Position numbers and translations under genes: made by a program
In this document: positions 16,267-25,571 of the stretch, one piece after another
Layout of the letters: each line of letters opens with the position of its first letter
How positions within the stretch are numbered: the first letter of the stretch is position 1
The notes under the pieces: model-generated
Databases searched by the model: none
Told to the model about the DNA's origin: nothing
What the model saw: the letters and a program-made list of their open reading frames with translations, nothing else
Assembly (NCBI GenBank): GCA_905612315.1
Contig: CAJQSL010000049.1
Location: 1 to 64,000, forward strand
Length of the DNA: 64,000 nucleotides
DNA from: an uncultured Francisellaceae bacterium
GTDB lineage: Bacteria; Pseudomonadota; Gammaproteobacteria; Francisellales; CACEW01
Direction of reading: 5' to 3'

Positions 16267-17733
16267 TTACCCAACAGCACCCTCTAAACTAACCTCCATC
16301 AACTTCTGCGCTTCAACCGCAAATTCCATCGGAAGGTTTTTAAATACTTGCTTACAAAATCCATTAACAATTAGAGCGATGGCATCTTCTTCACTCAAAC
16401 CACGAGATAAGCAATAATGCAGTTGATCATCAGAAATTTTTGATGTAGTAGCCTCGTGCTCAATTTTTGCACTTGGATGCGATACTTCTATATACGGAAA
16501 AGTATTCGCAGCACAATCAGGGCCGATTAATAGAGAATCGCACTGAGTGTAGTTTCTTGAACCTTTTGCTGTTGGCGCAACTTTTACCAAACCACGATAA
16601 GAATTTCGGCCTTTTTGTGCTGAGATTCCCTTTGATATAATAGTACTTTTGGTATTTTTACCAATATGAATCATCTTAGTGCCAGTATCAGCTTGTTGCA
16701 TTAAGCTAGTTAAAGCTACAGAATAAAACTCTCCAACTGAGTTGTCCCCTAGCAAGATAACGCTTGGATATTTCCAAGTAACAGCTGAGCCTGTTTCAAC
16801 TTGAGTCCAAGATATTTTACTATTTGCACCCCGGCAAGCGCCGCGCTTAGTCACAAAGTTATAAATCCCGCCTTTACCATTTTCATCCCCTGGATACCAG
16901 TTTTGCACTGTAGAATATTTTATATTGGCATCTTTAAGCGCAATTAACTCAACCACTGCGGCATGAAGCTGGTTTTCATCTCGCATTGGTGCGGTGCAAC
17001 CTTCAAGATAGCTTACATTACTGCCTTCATCTGCGATAATTAAAGTGCGCTCAAACTGGCCTGTATTTTTAGCATTAATTCTAAAATAAGTAGATAGCTC
17101 CATTGGGCAACGCACGCCTTTTGGAATATACACAAAAGAGCCATCACTAAAAACAGCTGAATTTAATGCTGCAAAATAATTATCTCCTTGCGGGACAACT
17201 GTACCTAAATATTTTTTGATTAACTCTGGGTGCTCTTTAACCGCTTCTGAGAAAGAACAAAATATAACACCTGCCTCTTGCAGCTTTTCTTTAAAAGTTG
17301 TACCTAAAGATACACTATCAAACACAGCATCAACCGCGACTCCAGCTAACCACTTTTGCTCTTCAAGTGGAATTCCTAATTTTTCATAAGTTTTTAGAAT
17401 TTCAGGATCTACTTCATCTAGGCTTTTAGGAGCATCATCTTTTGATTTTGGAGCCGCATAATAACTTATAGATTGATAATCAATTGGATCATAATCTACA
17501 TCTGACCAAGTAGGCTCGGACATCTTAAGCCATTTTTGATAAGACTCTAATCTCCAGTCTAATAACCATTTTGGCTCATCTTTTTTTGCAGATATAGCTC
17601 TTATTACATCTTCATTTAAGCCTGGAGGAAACTGCTCTGTGTCAACATTTGTGACAAAGCCTGCCTCATAACCTGCTGAGGCGACTTTTTTAATTTCTTT
17701 ATTTTTTTGCTCTTCGTGTGTTTTTGCAACCAT
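16267..17733 (-). CDS. sufB: SufB Fe-S scaffold subunit
   Basis: SufB is the central scaffold of the SufBCD complex. The ATG at 17733 ([10 protein letters not shown]) with GGAG upstream is preferred to an in-frame TTG at 17745, giving 488 residues. Family landmarks are [56 protein letters not shown] and [20 protein letters not shown], with the usual C-terminal helices. It would normally be followed directly by sufC, but the island begins about 180 bp after its stop. The upstream gap contains a palindromic repeat with terminal inverted repeats. Confidence 0.97.
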   Translation of the reverse strand: MVAKTHEEQKNKEIKKVASAGYEAGFVTNVDTEQFPPGLNEDVIRAISAKKDEPKWLLDWRLESYQKWLKMSEPTWSDVDYDPIDYQSISYYAAPKSKDDAPKSLDEVDPEILKTYEKLGIPLEEQKWLAGVAVDAVFDSVSLGTTFKEKLQEAGVIFCSFSEAVKEHPELIKKYLGTVVPQGDNYFAALNSAVFSDGSFVYIPKGVRCPMELSTYFRINAKNTGQFERTLIIADEGSNVSYLEGCTAPMRDENQLHAAVVELIALKDANIKYSTVQNWYPGDENGKGGIYNFVTKRGACRGANSKISWTQVETGSAVTWKYPSVILLGDNSVGEFYSVALTSLMQQADTGTKMIHIGKNTKSTIISKGISAQKGRNSYRGLVKVAPTAKGSRNYTQCDSLLIGPDCAANTFPYIEVSHPSAKIEHEATTSKISDDQLHYCLSRGLSEEDAIALIVNGFCKQVFKNLPMEFAVEAQKLMEVSLEGAVG

Positions 17734-17848
17734 ATTATGCTCCAAATTTATGGCTAGATTATCCCATAATAATTAGCAGTATTCAAATTACATACAGCTA
17801 AACTAGACTATAATAAAAATATGAGACAAAAAACAAAAGAGGTTAAAT

Positions 17849-17966
17849 ATATAGACAAAATACCTCAAGTTATCGATTTTTAAAAATCGATACGTGCTTT
17901 GCACGAGATTGCTTCGACGTAGTCAGCTGCGACAGCAGTCGGGATTTCAGTTTGTTTTGTCTATAT
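17849..17966. repeat. MITE-like palindromic repeat with perfect 12-bp terminal inverted repeats
   Basis: ATATAGACAAAA (17849-17860) and its exact complement TTTTGTCTATAT (17955-17966) enclose a TCGATTTTTAAAAATCGA palindrome and the family core CGTGCTTTGCACGAGATTGC. The element is 118 bp with no coding capacity. It lies between the divergent sufB and corC genes, immediately upstream of corC. Confidence 0.9.
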
Positions 17967-17976
17967 TTAAGAAATT

Positions 17977-18849
17977 ATGATAAAAAGATATAAACTTTGG
18001 CTTGATAAAGTAAAAAACAAAATAAAAAGAAAAAGAGTTAAAACCTTTGCACAGCTAAGCGCACATTTAAAAACCGCTCACAAAAATAAACTTTTAACAA
18101 CAGATGCTCTACAAATGATCGAGGGCGTGCTTAGCGTAAGTAAACTTCAAGTTAGTGATATAATGGTCCCCAGAGTGCAAATGACAGTAATAGAACAAGG
18201 CCAGACTTATGATGAGCTATTAAAAACTGTCACAGAATCAGCTCACTCAAGGTTTCCAGTAATTGCAGAAAAAAAAGATAAAGATGATGTAATAGGCCTT
18301 ATTCATGCTAAAGATTTATTAAAACTTCTAACAATATCATCAGAAAAAGAGAAAAATAAAAAGTTTAAAGATCTATTTACAGAAGAAAACTTGAGACCTG
18401 CGATATTTGTCCCTGAAAGCCAACAACTAGATACTTTATTAAAAACTTTCAAAAAATCCCGTAAGCACTTAGCTGTAGTAGTCGATGAATATGGCGGAAT
18501 TTCAGGCTTGGTTACTATTGAAGATATTTTAGAAGAAATAGTTGGAGAAATTGAAGATGAGTTTGATATTACCGAAGAAAACTTCATAAAAAAAACTAGT
18601 AAAACAGAGTATCAGATAAATGCTCTTACTTTAATAGATGTTTTTAATCAAAAATTTAAGTCTAATTTTGACAGTACTCACGTAGATACTATGGGGGGAT
18701 TAGTCACGCAAAAATTTGGCTCTGTACCCGAGGAAGGTCAGGGCATTAAAGTTGGTGATTTTAAATTTACTGTAAAAAAAGCAGATGCTCGCCATATACT
18801 TGAACTTACTTTAGAATTAACTCGCAAACAAGTTCAAAATTATGTATAA
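17977..18849 (+). CDS. corC: CorC/YbeX-type CBS-domain protein
   Basis: The 290-residue protein has the standard CorC layout: a short basic N-terminus, two CBS domains (beginning at DIMVPRVQM and at LRPAIFVPESQQ), the hinge VVDEYGGISGLVTIEDILEE, and a CorC_HlyC C-terminal domain from about 205. The family binds adenine nucleotides and is linked to Mg/Co efflux or membrane homeostasis; the exact role is unsettled. It lies upstream of lnt, as in Escherichia coli (ybeX-lnt). Confidence 0.93.
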   Translation: MIKRYKLWLDKVKNKIKRKRVKTFAQLSAHLKTAHKNKLLTTDALQMIEGVLSVSKLQVSDIMVPRVQMTVIEQGQTYDELLKTVTESAHSRFPVIAEKKDKDDVIGLIHAKDLLKLLTISSEKEKNKKFKDLFTEENLRPAIFVPESQQLDTLLKTFKKSRKHLAVVVDEYGGISGLVTIEDILEEIVGEIEDEFDITEENFIKKTSKTEYQINALTLIDVFNQKFKSNFDSTHVDTMGGLVTQKFGSVPEEGQGIKVGDFKFTVKKADARHILELTLELTRKQVQNYV

Positions 18850-18870
18850 ATATATATCAAAGTAAATAAA

Positions 18871-18948
18871 AATACGGATTGTCATCGTTTCGAGCCAACG
18901 GCGAAACAATCTAGTGCAAAGCACGTATCAATTTTAAACAATCGATAA
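18871..18948. repeat. Palindromic repeat element, inverted copy
   Basis: Read on the minus strand this gives GATACGTGCTTTGCACTAGA, then TTGTTTCGCCGTTGGCTCGA, and AACGATGACAATCCG. It is the same core as the copies at 5.6 and 17.9 kb with substitutions. It sits between corC and lnt, so the corC-lnt transcript would contain it. Confidence 0.82.
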
Positions 18949-18975
18949 ATTAGAAAATATTATTGATAATATACC

Positions 18976-20502
18976 ATGACATACATCAACAACCTCAGCA
19001 TCAAAGCAATCCTAGCAATCATAGTTGGCGCATTACTCACATTATCATTCGCCCCATTTTATATCTGGCCTATGGCATTAATAATCCCTGCGGTATTCTA
19101 CTGGTTATTACATCATGAATCAATGAAGAGCAGCTTGCTAATTGGCTGGCTATTTGGTGTAGGTTTTTTTGGAACAAGCATATCCTGGGTTTATGTAAGC
19201 ATTTCAACCTACGGGCCACCGAGCTCTGTTATTGCTCTTCTAATAACCATATTATTTATTTGCGCCATCTCCTTATTATTTTTAATATTTGCTGCTGTGC
19301 TCACCGGACTCTATCCACATGAGTCTGTAATTAAATGTTTTTTTGCCTATCCTGCAATTTGGGTGATTTTTGAAATTATTCGCTCCAAATTATTTACAGG
19401 ATTCCCCTGGGTTTTATTAGGAGAATCCCAAACATCTTTTCCCTTGGGAGGATATACCCCAGTTTTTGGTGTTTATTTTACATCTTTAATTTGTATTTTA
19501 ATTTCAAGCTTCTTATTTTATTTGTTTTATGAAAGCAAATTAAAGCTACAGATAGTAAACGTTATTGGCATCATAGCCTTAATTTTAATAGGTTATGGTT
19601 TATATCAAATAAACTGGACTAAAATTGCTGTTGATGATGCTGGTGAGCCTAAATCTGCAAATATAGTTTTAGTACAAGGTAATATTCCTGAATATGAAAA
19701 GTGGGATCAAAACAAACAAGAATATATCCTCAAGACTTATCTTAATTTATCAAAACCTGCCCTTACAAATACCAATCAGCTAATATTTTGGCCAGAAAGT
19801 GCAATCCCTGTATTTGAGCAACAGGCTAAACCTTTTTTAGACCAAGTAAGTAAAATAGCATCAAGTAACTATAATGCTGTTTTAACAGGAATCCCCATTT
19901 ACAAAGATAACAAATACTATAACGGAGCCGTAGTGCTTGGCGTTGGTGAAGGCGAATACTTAAAGCAGCACTTAGTTCCTTTTGGAGAGTATTTACCGTT
20001 GCCACATTATTTATCTGGCGTAATTAATTACTTTAAAATTCCTATGTCTGATTTTTCAGCAGGTCCAGCTAACCAACCGCTAATTAAAATGGATGGCGCT
20101 AAAATAAGACTTTTTAATTGCTTTGAAAGTGCTTTTCCTCAATTAGTTGCTAATCAACTAGATAATGCTGATTTTATAGCCACAATCAGTGATGATAGCT
20201 GGTTTGGAAACTCTCTTGGCCCCAAACAACATGAGCAAATCCGCCAAACTCGCGCTCTTGAAACTGGCAGGTTTTTGGTTAGTGCAACTAACAATGGTGT
20301 GACCTCAGTAATTAACCCTAAAGGAGTAGTTATAAAAGAGCTTCCTGCATTCACAAGAGGTGTTTTATATGAAAAAATTGATATTTTTCAAGGAATAACC
20401 CCATGGGTACATTACGAAATGATGCCTATCTATCTGATTCTATTAATATTTATACTTATCACCTTGATTTTTAACCAAAAAATCAATATATCAGAAAAAT
20501 AG
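18976..20502 (+). CDS. lnt: Apolipoprotein N-acyltransferase
   Basis: Lnt adds the third acyl chain to outer-membrane lipoproteins at the inner membrane. The 508-residue protein has six to seven N-terminal membrane segments (about 10-205), then a nitrilase-fold domain with the catalytic triad in place: E274 (FWPESAIP), K330 (YLKQHLVPFGEYLP) and C382 (FNCFES). SDDSWFG is also conserved, and a last membrane helix follows at about 485-500. Length and order are normal. Confidence 0.96.
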   Translation: MTYINNLSIKAILAIIVGALLTLSFAPFYIWPMALIIPAVFYWLLHHESMKSSLLIGWLFGVGFFGTSISWVYVSISTYGPPSSVIALLITILFICAISLLFLIFAAVLTGLYPHESVIKCFFAYPAIWVIFEIIRSKLFTGFPWVLLGESQTSFPLGGYTPVFGVYFTSLICILISSFLFYLFYESKLKLQIVNVIGIIALILIGYGLYQINWTKIAVDDAGEPKSANIVLVQGNIPEYEKWDQNKQEYILKTYLNLSKPALTNTNQLIFWPESAIPVFEQQAKPFLDQVSKIASSNYNAVLTGIPIYKDNKYYNGAVVLGVGEGEYLKQHLVPFGEYLPLPHYLSGVINYFKIPMSDFSAGPANQPLIKMDGAKIRLFNCFESAFPQLVANQLDNADFIATISDDSWFGNSLGPKQHEQIRQTRALETGRFLVSATNNGVTSVINPKGVVIKELPAFTRGVLYEKIDIFQGITPWVHYEMMPIYLILLIFILITLIFNQKINISEK

Positions 20503-20644
20503 TTAGATATATTAACAACTTATATAATGCCTAAAAAAACGTCACATTTTGAGAAAATACTCCAAATAATAATATAAGCCCTTGAATAAATTATAAATTA
20601 TCTATAGAATTTTCTTAAGGCTTAATAATCCTAGGAGAAATACG

Positions 20645-20992
20645 ATGATGCAAATCTCACAAATAGATGCACAATTAAAGTTGATCTTTGAAGCACAAAC
20701 GCAAAAGCATAAGCTTGGTAGTATTTGGGTTGAGGGTTATCAAACTGCTCTAAGGTCTGATGATACAGAACCCACTCCTCCAGAATATTATTATGAACCT
20801 TTAGATATAGAATACTGGATACAAGGCTGGTATGCAGGATTTTATCGGGAGCCGATCCAGTTTTATAACAAATCTGACTTTAACCCGATGAAGTGGATCA
20901 AAAGCCAAGTTAAGAAAAAATCTTTTCTTAAAAGAAAAACTAATTCTTGTGAAGATTTTTTTGAAAGGGATGCTATTGCTTGTTTGGTTTAG
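20645..20992 (+). CDS. Small RMF-like protein, 115 residues
   Basis: ATGATG at 20645 follows a good AGGAG site. The protein is Tyr/Trp-rich. Its centre (WVEGYQTALRSD, then YWIQGWYAGFYREP) resembles the GYxAG...WLxGWxxG pattern of ribosome modulation factor, which dimerises ribosomes in stationary phase. The resemblance is by eye only. The C-terminal 30 residues are strongly basic. Its stop overlaps by four bases the stop of the long antiparallel gene that follows. Confidence 0.7.
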   Translation: MMQISQIDAQLKLIFEAQTQKHKLGSIWVEGYQTALRSDDTEPTPPEYYYEPLDIEYWIQGWYAGFYREPIQFYNKSDFNPMKWIKSQVKKKSFLKRKTNSCEDFFERDAIACLV

Positions 20993-22884
20993 GCGCTTGG
21001 GGCGGCCATACCATCCCGCCTGCAATTCGCCAGGAAACCATTAAAAGCACACGCTACCACACCATTCCGTCTAGTAGGTGCCTTAGAAAAAAGAAAATTA
21101 CTGCTACCAGGGGTTGCAGCCTTACCTCTTGCCATACATGCACGCATTAGGAAAACAAGACACCCAACTATAGTTATACAGCAAATAACATCTAGAACCA
21201 CCCGACAACGAGCATCCCGGTGCACAAAACTAGTTTTAGCATCACGAAAGCACTTCTCAATAGCATCACGTTGACAATCTGTATTATGCAAATCAGAAGC
21301 TGATTTTATAATACTAGCAACTCCAGCTATATAACTGGTAATTTTTGTGATCTCATCACCACTGTAACGTGAGATTCCAAGGCTAGCATCCATCAACGAT
21401 GTCTCCAGACATAATATAACGCGTTGCACCTGCTCTCTAAAACTTTGTTGTTGTTGTTGTTGTTGCTGTTGTTGCTGTTCAACATCCTTAAGTATTTCCT
21501 CAAGAACTACCAGCTTTAAATTAGCACTCGTTTTTACAGACTCACACCATCTTAAAACGCAATTCCTATTAGCTTTTCCATTAGCTTTTCCATTAGCTTT
21601 TCCATTAGCTTTTCTATTGTTCTTATTTTTCGTATTTTTTCTTTTTTTACTGCTACTCGTAGTAGGCATGGGCATCTTTTTTGCATTAGTATCAGGAAAT
21701 CCTTTCATCTTAGCTATTTTATGGACCTCATCAAAATTGCCATTATTTATCTTGTCTATAATACCGTTTGATCTACCAGGCAAGATGCCACAGGCAGCTT
21801 TGATCTTTCTAAAATTATCTATATCTCTCTTCAGAGTTAAAACATACGTATTCTCTAAACCCACATGAAGCTTTCTAACTGCCTCGCTTGCATTTTCTTC
21901 TGCTCTACTTTCGACTACAACTTTTAAAAGCGGCTCTAATTCTTTAGGTATATCAGAATACTCATGCTCTACAGAATTACTCTTTTTGTCATATGTTAAT
22001 TTAAATTTTATTCCATAAAATTTCATGATTGGAACTGTTGGATCAAAAAATGATGAGCTTTCTTGAGCTTTAGCATCATAAAACTTCTTCACTTGAGGCA
22101 TACCATCTTCGATACCAACTCCAGCATTAATTCTATCTTTAAACTTTTCTGTGTCAAAAAAAACAGAGCCCTCCTTAAAAAGATTAAAATTAATGGCTGG
22201 ATATGTTCCGGAAAATATTATTTTATCACCTTGTTCTTTAACATTAATATGACTACGCCCCCCAGGATCAGTTTCAACAAGTGGCGATATAATTGATGAG
22301 TGCCCAACAAGCCAGGGAAATCTTATACTAGAATCAGTGGCGTTTACAAGATTACAGAAGGCAAAGTCACCTTGGGTATAAGGTAGCTTGTGAAAATCAG
22401 GAGGAACATCTTCTAGGAGAGGCCCAAGAAAACCGCTACGAGATACCTCTGAATTATATTCTACACTTCCACTGCATAACCCTTGCCTAACAGGGTTATA
22501 ATGTCGAAAACTATAACCATTACCACCAATAAAACGCAGACTGGTAGTTTCTTTACAGCCGACTGCCCTTAATCTACAAATTTTTGCTCTGCAACTTTCT
22601 TCATCTTCATCTTCATCTTCATCTTCATCTTCATCTTGAGCTTCATCTTGAGCTTCATCTTGAGCTTGAGCAGAAAGCAAAGATAAATCATGATCAATAC
22701 ATTCATTTAAACCAACAAGAAACTCTTTCTCCAAACCATACAGTGCCATTGCTTCTCGAAGACTCTGATATTCACCCACATCTACGCTACCAACAACGCG
22801 TGGTCTCTCGTTAAAATCCGCTATTTTTCGTTCTAAAGATATTCTAGCTGTAGGTTTACTTTCTACACTAACGAGTGACGCCAT
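20989..22884 (-). CDS. Repeat-rich 631-residue protein with C-terminal membrane anchor
   Basis: The start is placed at ATG 22884 (MASLVSVESKP), preceded by AAAGGG; a longer in-frame version from 22959 is less likely. No known domain was recognised. Visible in order are an acidic (DE)n/DEAQ repeat near residues 72-95, a globular middle (SFFDPTVPIMKFYGIKFKLT), a basic Lys/Asn tract with four ANGK repeats near 425-440, a poly-Gln run of about eleven, and a hydrophobic segment near 575-595 (ICCITIVGCLVFLMRACMA). The composition is typical of candidate effectors in intracellular bacteria, an inference. It overlaps the gene upstream tail to tail. Confidence 0.75.
   Translation of the reverse strand: MASLVSVESKPTARISLERKIADFNERPRVVGSVDVGEYQSLREAMALYGLEKEFLVGLNECIDHDLSLLSAQAQDEAQDEAQDEDEDEDEDEDEESCRAKICRLRAVGCKETTSLRFIGGNGYSFRHYNPVRQGLCSGSVEYNSEVSRSGFLGPLLEDVPPDFHKLPYTQGDFAFCNLVNATDSSIRFPWLVGHSSIISPLVETDPGGRSHINVKEQGDKIIFSGTYPAINFNLFKEGSVFFDTEKFKDRINAGVGIEDGMPQVKKFYDAKAQESSSFFDPTVPIMKFYGIKFKLTYDKKSNSVEHEYSDIPKELEPLLKVVVESRAEENASEAVRKLHVGLENTYVLTLKRDIDNFRKIKAACGILPGRSNGIIDKINNGNFDEVHKIAKMKGFPDTNAKKMPMPTTSSSKKRKNTKNKNNRKANGKANGKANGKANRNCVLRWCESVKTSANLKLVVLEEILKDVEQQQQQQQQQQQSFREQVQRVILCLETSLMDASLGISRYSGDEITKITSYIAGVASIIKSASDLHNTDCQRDAIEKCFRDAKTSFVHRDARCRVVLDVICCITIVGCLVFLMRACMARGKAATPGSSNFLFSKAPTRRNGVVACAFNGFLANCRRDGMAAPSA
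21445..21480. repeat. CAA/CAG microsatellite encoding poly-Gln
   Basis: TTG repeats with two CTG interruptions encode about eleven consecutive Gln on the minus strand. Changes in copy number would alter protein length but not frame. Confidence 0.9.
21567..21616. repeat. Four 12-bp repeats, unit ATTAGCTTTTCC
   Basis: Near-exact tandem copies encode ANGK repeated in the 631-residue protein. The last unit has a substitution. Confidence 0.9.
22598..22670. repeat. CTTCAT hexamer repeat plus DEAQ units
   Basis: Six or more CTTCAT units grade into CTTGAGCTTCAT units. On the coding strand they give DEAQDEAQDEAQ followed by (DE)n near the N-terminus of the 631-residue protein. Confidence 0.9.
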
Positions 22885-23114
22885 AAAATAAACCCTTTTA
22901 ACATAAAACTTAGACAATAGTTTACACAAATTTCTGCCATAAATCACGACAAATTTCATTTAAACACACATATAGCTATGTATTTAATATAAAGATATAT
23001 TTAATATAAAGAACACCTAAAAACAATTAATAACAAAGATTTTGAGATAAAATTAAGCCTAAGAGAAACCAAAAAAACCTTTAAAAACCTTTAAAAACAG
23101 GATAACTAGAAAAA

Positions 23115-24854
23115 CTACCCAGGCACATACGTAAAATAAACCGGCTTCCAAATATGCCGCTTAACTTCATCTTTTAGATCACAACTTGCAGCAACCCCCG
23201 CCAACCCTTCAGCCCTGGCTTGCTCAGCAACAGCTAAAGCAACTGTTTCTTGAACTTCTTGAATAACCTCAAAATCCGGAAGCATGGGAGCATTTTTATC
23301 TTTTCGCATCGGGCTACAACTACTTAAACTATTAGCTGCAGCGATGATCATCTTATCAGACATCCTTTTAGCTTTAGATGCAATAACCCCAAGACCTAAG
23401 CCTGGGAATACAAAGGCATTATTCCCTTGAGAGATTCTAATCTTGCGCCCTTTGTAATCAACTGGGTCAAATGGGCTACCAGCTGCGACTAAAGCTTTAC
23501 CATCACTCCAATGAATTAAATCTTTAGGCTCTGCTTCAGATTTACTAGTTGGATTAGATAATGGCATGATAATTGGAACATCACAATTCGCGCACATATC
23601 TCTTACAATTTCTTCTGTAAAGGCTCCATGTACGGTTGAACAACCAATTAAAATAGTAGGTTTAACATGGGATACAACTTCAGCTAAGGTTATATTACTT
23701 TGATCTTTTATATCCCAATCAGATAATTCAGATCTAACTCTTGCATATGGTTTTTGAAACTCTACTAAATCATCTTGATCAGATACTAACAAACCATTAC
23801 GATCGACTAACCAAAACTGCTTTCTAGCGGTATCTTTATCAACTCCGGAGTGAAAAACCGCATCACAGATTTGATCCGTTATTCCACAACCTGCGGTTCC
23901 AGCGCCCAACACAACCACGCGATGATCTTTTAAATCAAGCCCTGCCACATCACTTGCAGTTAAAACATTTGCAGTGGCTACGATGCCGGTGCCTTGCATA
24001 TCATCATTAAAAGTACACATCTTATCTTTATATCTATTTAGATTTTTTCGAGCATTATCGCGCCCAAAATCTTCCCAATGTAAATAAACTCCTGGCAATT
24101 TTTTGCGCACACTAGTTACGAACAGATCAATGAAATCATCATATTCTTTTCCCTTTAGTCTTTCATGACGCCAGCCTAAATACATTGGATCATCTAAAAG
24201 CTTTTGGTTATTTGTCCCGACATCTAAAACTATTGGCAAAACTCGATTTGGATCAATCCCTGCACAAACGGTGTAAACCATTAATTTACCGATACTTATA
24301 TCAATAGCACCAATCCCCTGGTCTCCTATTCCTAAAACACCTTCGCCATCAGTTACAATGATTAAATCAATATGCTCATTAACTCTATTTTCAAACATTT
24401 TATCAATTTCATCTTTATGATTATAATCTATATATAAACCTCTTGATCTACGTTCTTGTAAACTAAAATTCTCAACCGCATCGCCAATAGTAGGAGTATA
24501 AATAATAGGCAACATCTCTTTTACATGCTGGGAGATTAGAGCATAAAGTAAGGTTGTATTTCTATCATTAAGAGCATTTAAGAAGACATTTTTTTCAAGA
24601 TTAGTTTCAAATTCACTATATTGATCATACATGCGGATACACTGCTCATCTAAAGTTTCGATAACATCGGGTAATGCTCCTTGTAGATCTAGGTCCTCAC
24701 GCTCTTGATCTGTAAAAGCATTTCCTTTATTTAGCTCTGGGGTATTAAGTAAATTATGCCCCCTAACCAAACATTTTATGTTAATTATATTTCCTTTTTC
24801 ATCGCGATTTTCTTCATAATGCAGCATTTCAAACCCCTTAACACTTAATTTCAT
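23115..24854 (-). CDS. NAD-type malic enzyme
   Basis: Malic enzyme oxidatively decarboxylates malate to pyruvate, producing NAD(P)H. The 579-residue size and motifs are those of the large (eukaryote/MaeA-like) class: MLPIIYTPTIGDAVENFS, VTDGEGVLGIGDQGIG with the substrate Asp, FNDDMQGTGIVATANVLTA, and the dinucleotide fold VVLGAGTAGCGI. LSNPTSKSEAEP and GNNAFVFPGLGLG are also conserved. A second in-frame ATG at 24827 (MLHYEENRDE) has an AAGGGG site six bases upstream and may be the true start. Confidence 0.95.
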   Translation of the reverse strand: MKLSVKGFEMLHYEENRDEKGNIINIKCLVRGHNLLNTPELNKGNAFTDQEREDLDLQGALPDVIETLDEQCIRMYDQYSEFETNLEKNVFLNALNDRNTTLLYALISQHVKEMLPIIYTPTIGDAVENFSLQERRSRGLYIDYNHKDEIDKMFENRVNEHIDLIIVTDGEGVLGIGDQGIGAIDISIGKLMVYTVCAGIDPNRVLPIVLDVGTNNQKLLDDPMYLGWRHERLKGKEYDDFIDLFVTSVRKKLPGVYLHWEDFGRDNARKNLNRYKDKMCTFNDDMQGTGIVATANVLTASDVAGLDLKDHRVVVLGAGTAGCGITDQICDAVFHSGVDKDTARKQFWLVDRNGLLVSDQDDLVEFQKPYARVRSELSDWDIKDQSNITLAEVVSHVKPTILIGCSTVHGAFTEEIVRDMCANCDVPIIMPLSNPTSKSEAEPKDLIHWSDGKALVAAGSPFDPVDYKGRKIRISQGNNAFVFPGLGLGVIASKAKRMSDKMIIAAANSLSSCSPMRKDKNAPMLPDFEVIQEVQETVALAVAEQARAEGLAGVAASCDLKDEVKRHIWKPVYFTYVPG

Positions 24855-24895
24855 AACAATAAAAAAATTTATACTGTCATTATAGACTGTCTATC

Positions 24896-24923
24896 TTGAC
24901 TTCTACCCCTTTTACCGTAAAAT
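24896..24923 (+). promoter_or_regulatory. Probable promoter for the tRNA-Ser/tRNA-Arg pair
   Basis: TTGACT and TAAAAT are separated by 16 bp, with the -10 ending 11 bp before the tRNA-Ser 5' end. The position suits a short-leader stable-RNA promoter. Confidence 0.6.
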
Positions 24924-24934
24924 AACACCCTGAC

Positions 24935-25026
24935 GGAGAGGTGGCCGAGTGGCTGAAGGCGCTCCCCTGCTAAGGGAGTATGGGGCTAAAACCTCATCGA
25001 GGGTTCGAATCCCTCTCTCTCCGCCA
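24935..25026 (+). tRNA. tRNA-Ser (GCT)
   Basis: The 92-nt class II tRNA has a long variable arm. The anticodon stem CTCCC/GGGAG presents GCT, and the T arm reads GGGTTCGAATCCC. The acceptor stem closes with CCA encoded. It reads AGC/AGU serine codons and closely resembles the E. coli GCT serine tRNA. Confidence 0.97.
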
Positions 25027-25055
25027 TCTTTGGAATAACTGAGCTTTTTATCTAT

Positions 25056-25132
25056 GCGCCCGTAGCTCAGCTGGATAGAGTACCTGGCTACGAACCAGGC
25101 GGTCGGAGGTTCGAATCCTTCCGGGCGCGCCA
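25056..25132 (+). tRNA. tRNA-Arg (ACG)
   Basis: The 77-nt tRNA has acceptor GCGCCCG/CGGGCGC, discriminator G, encoded CCA, and anticodon ACG in a CCTGG/CCAGG stem. The wobble A would be edited to inosine by TadA. It lies 29 bp after tRNA-Ser and is probably co-transcribed with it. Confidence 0.97.
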
Positions 25133-25163
25133 TTATTTGATCTTCTTATCTATTATTTTCATA

Positions 25164-25226
25164 ATACCTTAAAGTAAAATATTATTTGCTATAATAACAA
25201 TAAAGATAAATATTATTTACCTTAAA
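25164..25226 (+). promoter_or_regulatory. Putative hipBA promoter with inverted operator arms
   Basis: ACCTTAAAGTAAAATATTAT on the left and AAATATTATTTACCTTAAA on the right are imperfect inverted copies about 20 bp apart, with a TATAAT at 25190-25195 between them. HipB proteins bind such paired operators upstream of their own gene; the assignment here is inference from position and symmetry. Confidence 0.45.
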
Positions 25227-25240
25227 CAAAGAGAATAAAC

Positions 25241-25555
25241 ATGAAAAAAACATCCCCTCTTCCAATACCCGTAAAAAGAGCCTTAAAAAAACTTGGTACA
25301 GATATACGTGATGCCCGTCGTAGAAGACGCATACCAACAGCACTTATGGCTGAACGCGCACTAATTAGCCGACCAACACTAAATAAAGTAGAAAAAGGTG
25401 ACCCAGGGGTTTCATTAGGAATTTATGCTACCGTACTATTTATATTAGGGTTATCTTCTCAGCTTGAAAATCTTGTAGATGCAAATATTGATACTGTTGG
25501 AAGGATGCTCGAAGAAGAAAACCTACCCCAGCGTATACGCACAAAGAAATCATAA
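25241..25555 (+). CDS. hipB: HipB-like HTH antitoxin
   Basis: The 104-residue protein has an XRE helix-turn-helix at about 17-72 (LGTDIRDARRRRRIPTALMA, then SRPTLNKVEKGDPGVSLGIY). It is placed 16 bp upstream of a HipA-type kinase, the standard order for hipBA. It should repress the operon and inhibit HipA. It is a little longer than E. coli HipB (88), with an acidic C-terminal segment. Confidence 0.88.
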   Translation: MKKTSPLPIPVKRALKKLGTDIRDARRRRRIPTALMAERALISRPTLNKVEKGDPGVSLGIYATVLFILGLSSQLENLVDANIDTVGRMLEEENLPQRIRTKKS

Positions 25556-25571
25556 GAATAAAGGATATAAA

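Noticed and set aside
21445-22670. On/off phase variation through simple repeats in the 631-residue gene
   Set aside because: All unit lengths are multiples of three, so copy changes cannot shift the frame.
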